From Bryobacterales bacterium (GTDB lineage: Bacteria; Acidobacteriota; Terriglobia; Bryobacterales; Bryobacteraceae), in NCBI GenBank assembly GCA_025456495.1, contig JALOKO010000292.1, forward strand, positions 1 to 5,568: a stretch of 5,568 nucleotides of DNA. The letters run 5' to 3'. A program made the translations under genes and the position numbers. The notes under the pieces were generated by a model. That model saw only the letters and a program-made list of their open reading frames with translations. It had not been told where the DNA came from and ran no database searches. Below are positions 4,262-5,568 of this stretch, piece after piece (position 1 is the first letter of the stretch; every line of letters starts with the position of its first letter).

Positions 4262-5568
4262 CTAGAAGACGTACTTCAAAGCGAACTGAATCCGGCGCGG
4301 GTCTTCCGCACTGTTGATCGTTCCTGCGGCGGGAGTCCCGACTCCAGTGTTTGGCTGTCCGAAGTTTGCCGTATTGGTGGCGTTGAAGGCCTCGAATCGG
4401 AACTGGATTTCGTGCCCTTCAAACGGCATCGCGAAGTCGCGCGCCACCATCAGGTCAAGGTTCTTCAGGCCTGGAGCGATGATGAGGTTGCGTCCCGCGT
4501 TCGAGAATACGCCCGGCTGCGACGCCGTCACGAAGCCGGTGTCGAACCAGCGGTCAATCGTGCGCTCACTAGAGGGCAAGTTTGGGCTGCGCACAAAATC
4601 GCCCCGGACCGTGCCGAGATTCTGGTTGTTCACGTTGAAGGTGTGCGGAATCGGGAAGCCTGAGTACAGGCTGACGATTCCGCCTACCTGCCAGCCGCCC
4701 AGGAACCAGGATCCTGGGCCTGATTGCAGGTACGTACGCCCCTTACCAAACGGCAGTTCGTAGACCACAGAACTGATGAAGCCCAGGGTCCGGTCCAGGT
4801 TCGACCGCGCCCATTCCGGCGAGAGGTTCCAAGGGTTCACCGCGCCTTGGCCACCGTCGAATAGGTCCTCGTTGCCTTGGTCCATGTTCCTTGACCAGGT
4901 GAAGGACGCCAGGTAGGTGAGGCCAGCGGCGAAGCGCTTTTCCACTTTTGCCGTCATGGCTTGGTAGCTGGACCGCAGGAAGTTGTCGTGCCAGGTGACC
5001 CCGTTGAACTGTGGCCGGATGAAGCGCTGGTTGGTGGGAACCGTCGCGCTGGGGGTGAAGGGCAGGTTGACGTTCTGCGCTGAAAAAAGATTCTGTCCCG
5101 CAGTGCCAGAGTAGCCTACGGTTAACAGCGTGTCGCCTGGAAGGGTGCGTTGCAAGTCAAAGAACCACTGGTGCGCCTGCAGGTTGCGGCGCCGTTCGGG
5201 GAAGGCAAACATCGTTACGCCGGGGCGGATCGTGCTGTTGTCGAATACCGGGAACCCGTTCTCCACGAACACGTCGGTCGACACAAACGAGGTGTTGATG
5301 CCAATCTCCGTGTGTCGTGGGGCGCTAGACCGATAGTTGGTGCCGTCCGTGGAAAGCGAATTTGGTTCACCGTAGAAGATGCCACCGCCCGTCCGGATCA
5401 CCGTCTTCTCGTTTAGGCTCCACGCCAGGCCGATGCGTGGCGCAAAATTGTTGCGGTCATTCTGGCCGCCGATATCGCTATCGGACGAGGGGAATACGAT
5501 CCGCTCATCGGCAAGATTGGCTACGTTGAAGGGCGCCGTCAGCCAGCGCGCAATCTGCTGGTTCTGGT
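4262..5568 (-). CDS. Oar-like TonB-dependent receptor-type outer-membrane protein, C-terminal part
   Basis: These are the last 434 residues of a large outer-membrane beta-barrel protein; the frame is open through the right edge, so the GTG at 5401 is internal and the true start lies outside. Visible features, numbered from the edge, are NNFAPRIGLAW (39-49), YELPFGKGR (269-277), LGGWQVGGIVSLYSGFP (289-305), RFEAFNATNTANFGQPN (390-406) and the terminal IQFALKYVF. The last fits the outer-membrane assembly signal, ending in Phe with alternating aromatics. These match the barrel of Oar-like proteins, abundant in Acidobacteriota, which normally carry an N-terminal carboxypeptidase-regulatory-like domain and a TonB plug and run to about 1,000-1,200 residues. 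None of the plug or signal peptide is in view. Relatives are presumed to take up oligosaccharides or other bulky nutrients using TonB energy, or to act in adhesion; the ligand is unknown. The stop (TAG) is followed by a strong terminator, so this is the end of its transcript. Confidence 0.93.
   Translation of the reverse strand, partial: QNQQIARWLTAPFNVANLADERIVFPSSDSDIGGQNDRNNFAPRIGLAWSLNEKTVIRTGGGIFYGEPNSLSTDGTNYRSSAPRHTEIGINTSFVSTDVFVENGFPVFDNSTIRPGVTMFAFPERRRNLQAHQWFFDLQRTLPGDTLLTVGYSGTAGQNLFSAQNVNLPFTPSATVPTNQRFIRPQFNGVTWHDNFLRSSYQAMTAKVEKRFAAGLTYLASFTWSRNMDQGNEDLFDGGQGAVNPWNLSPEWARSNLDRTLGFISSVVYELPFGKGRTYLQSGPGSWFLGGWQVGGIVSLYSGFPIPHTFNVNNQNLGTVRGDFVRSPNLPSSERTIDRWFDTGFVTASQPGVFSNAGRNLIIAPGLKNLDLMVARDFAMPFEGHEIQFRFEAFNATNTANFGQPNTGVGTPAAGTINSAEDPRRIQFALKYVF

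Noticed and set aside
1..5568. A multi-gene novel system (defence island, mobile element or biosynthetic cluster).
   Set aside because: Gene orientations alternate, terminators separate the genes, four of the five products belong to common families and no mobility or nuclease genes are visible; only the arginine-rich protein is unassigned.

Overview
The window suggests a GC-rich chromosome from an acidobacterium, plausibly of the Solibacter/Bryobacter group. The main evidence is the Oar-like TonB-dependent outer-membrane protein at the right edge. Its sequence style (a run ending NNFAPRIGLAW, then LPFGKGR, LGGWQVGG..SLYSGFP, FNATNTANFGQPN and a C-terminal aromatic beta-signal) is typical of the very large Oar-like families in that phylum. 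This placement is inference from family knowledge, with no marker gene to confirm it.

Layout, left to right. (1) The 3' two-thirds of a cinA-type gene on + (stop at 697), cut by the left edge. (2) A 277-base convergent spacer with a perfect GC-rich hairpin. (3) A minus-strand gene (975-1919) for an exported, very arginine-rich protein that I cannot assign to a named family; it contains two diverged copies of one ~87-residue domain. (4) A 216-base spacer carrying terminator-like hairpins after the next gene. (5) A minus-strand EamA/DMT-family transporter gene (2136-3107). (6) A 126-base divergent promoter region. (7) A + strand PfkB-family sugar kinase of the 1-phosphofructokinase type (3234-4169). 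(8) A convergent spacer with a strong intrinsic terminator whose pairing shows it serves the minus-strand gene. (9) The C-terminal 434 residues of the TonB-dependent receptor-like barrel, running off the right edge.

The genes do not form an obvious operon or a shared pathway. Orientations alternate (+ - - + -), and the two adjacent minus genes are separated by probable terminators. This looks like ordinary chromosomal housekeeping and accessory content, not a defence, mobile or biosynthetic island. I found no transposase, integrase, CRISPR array, tRNA, rRNA or toxin-antitoxin pair. The items most worth a second look are the duplicated arginine-rich exported protein, the paired promoter-like hexamers lying exactly 7 bases before the start codons of the divergent transporter and kinase genes, and the substituted motifs in the kinase.
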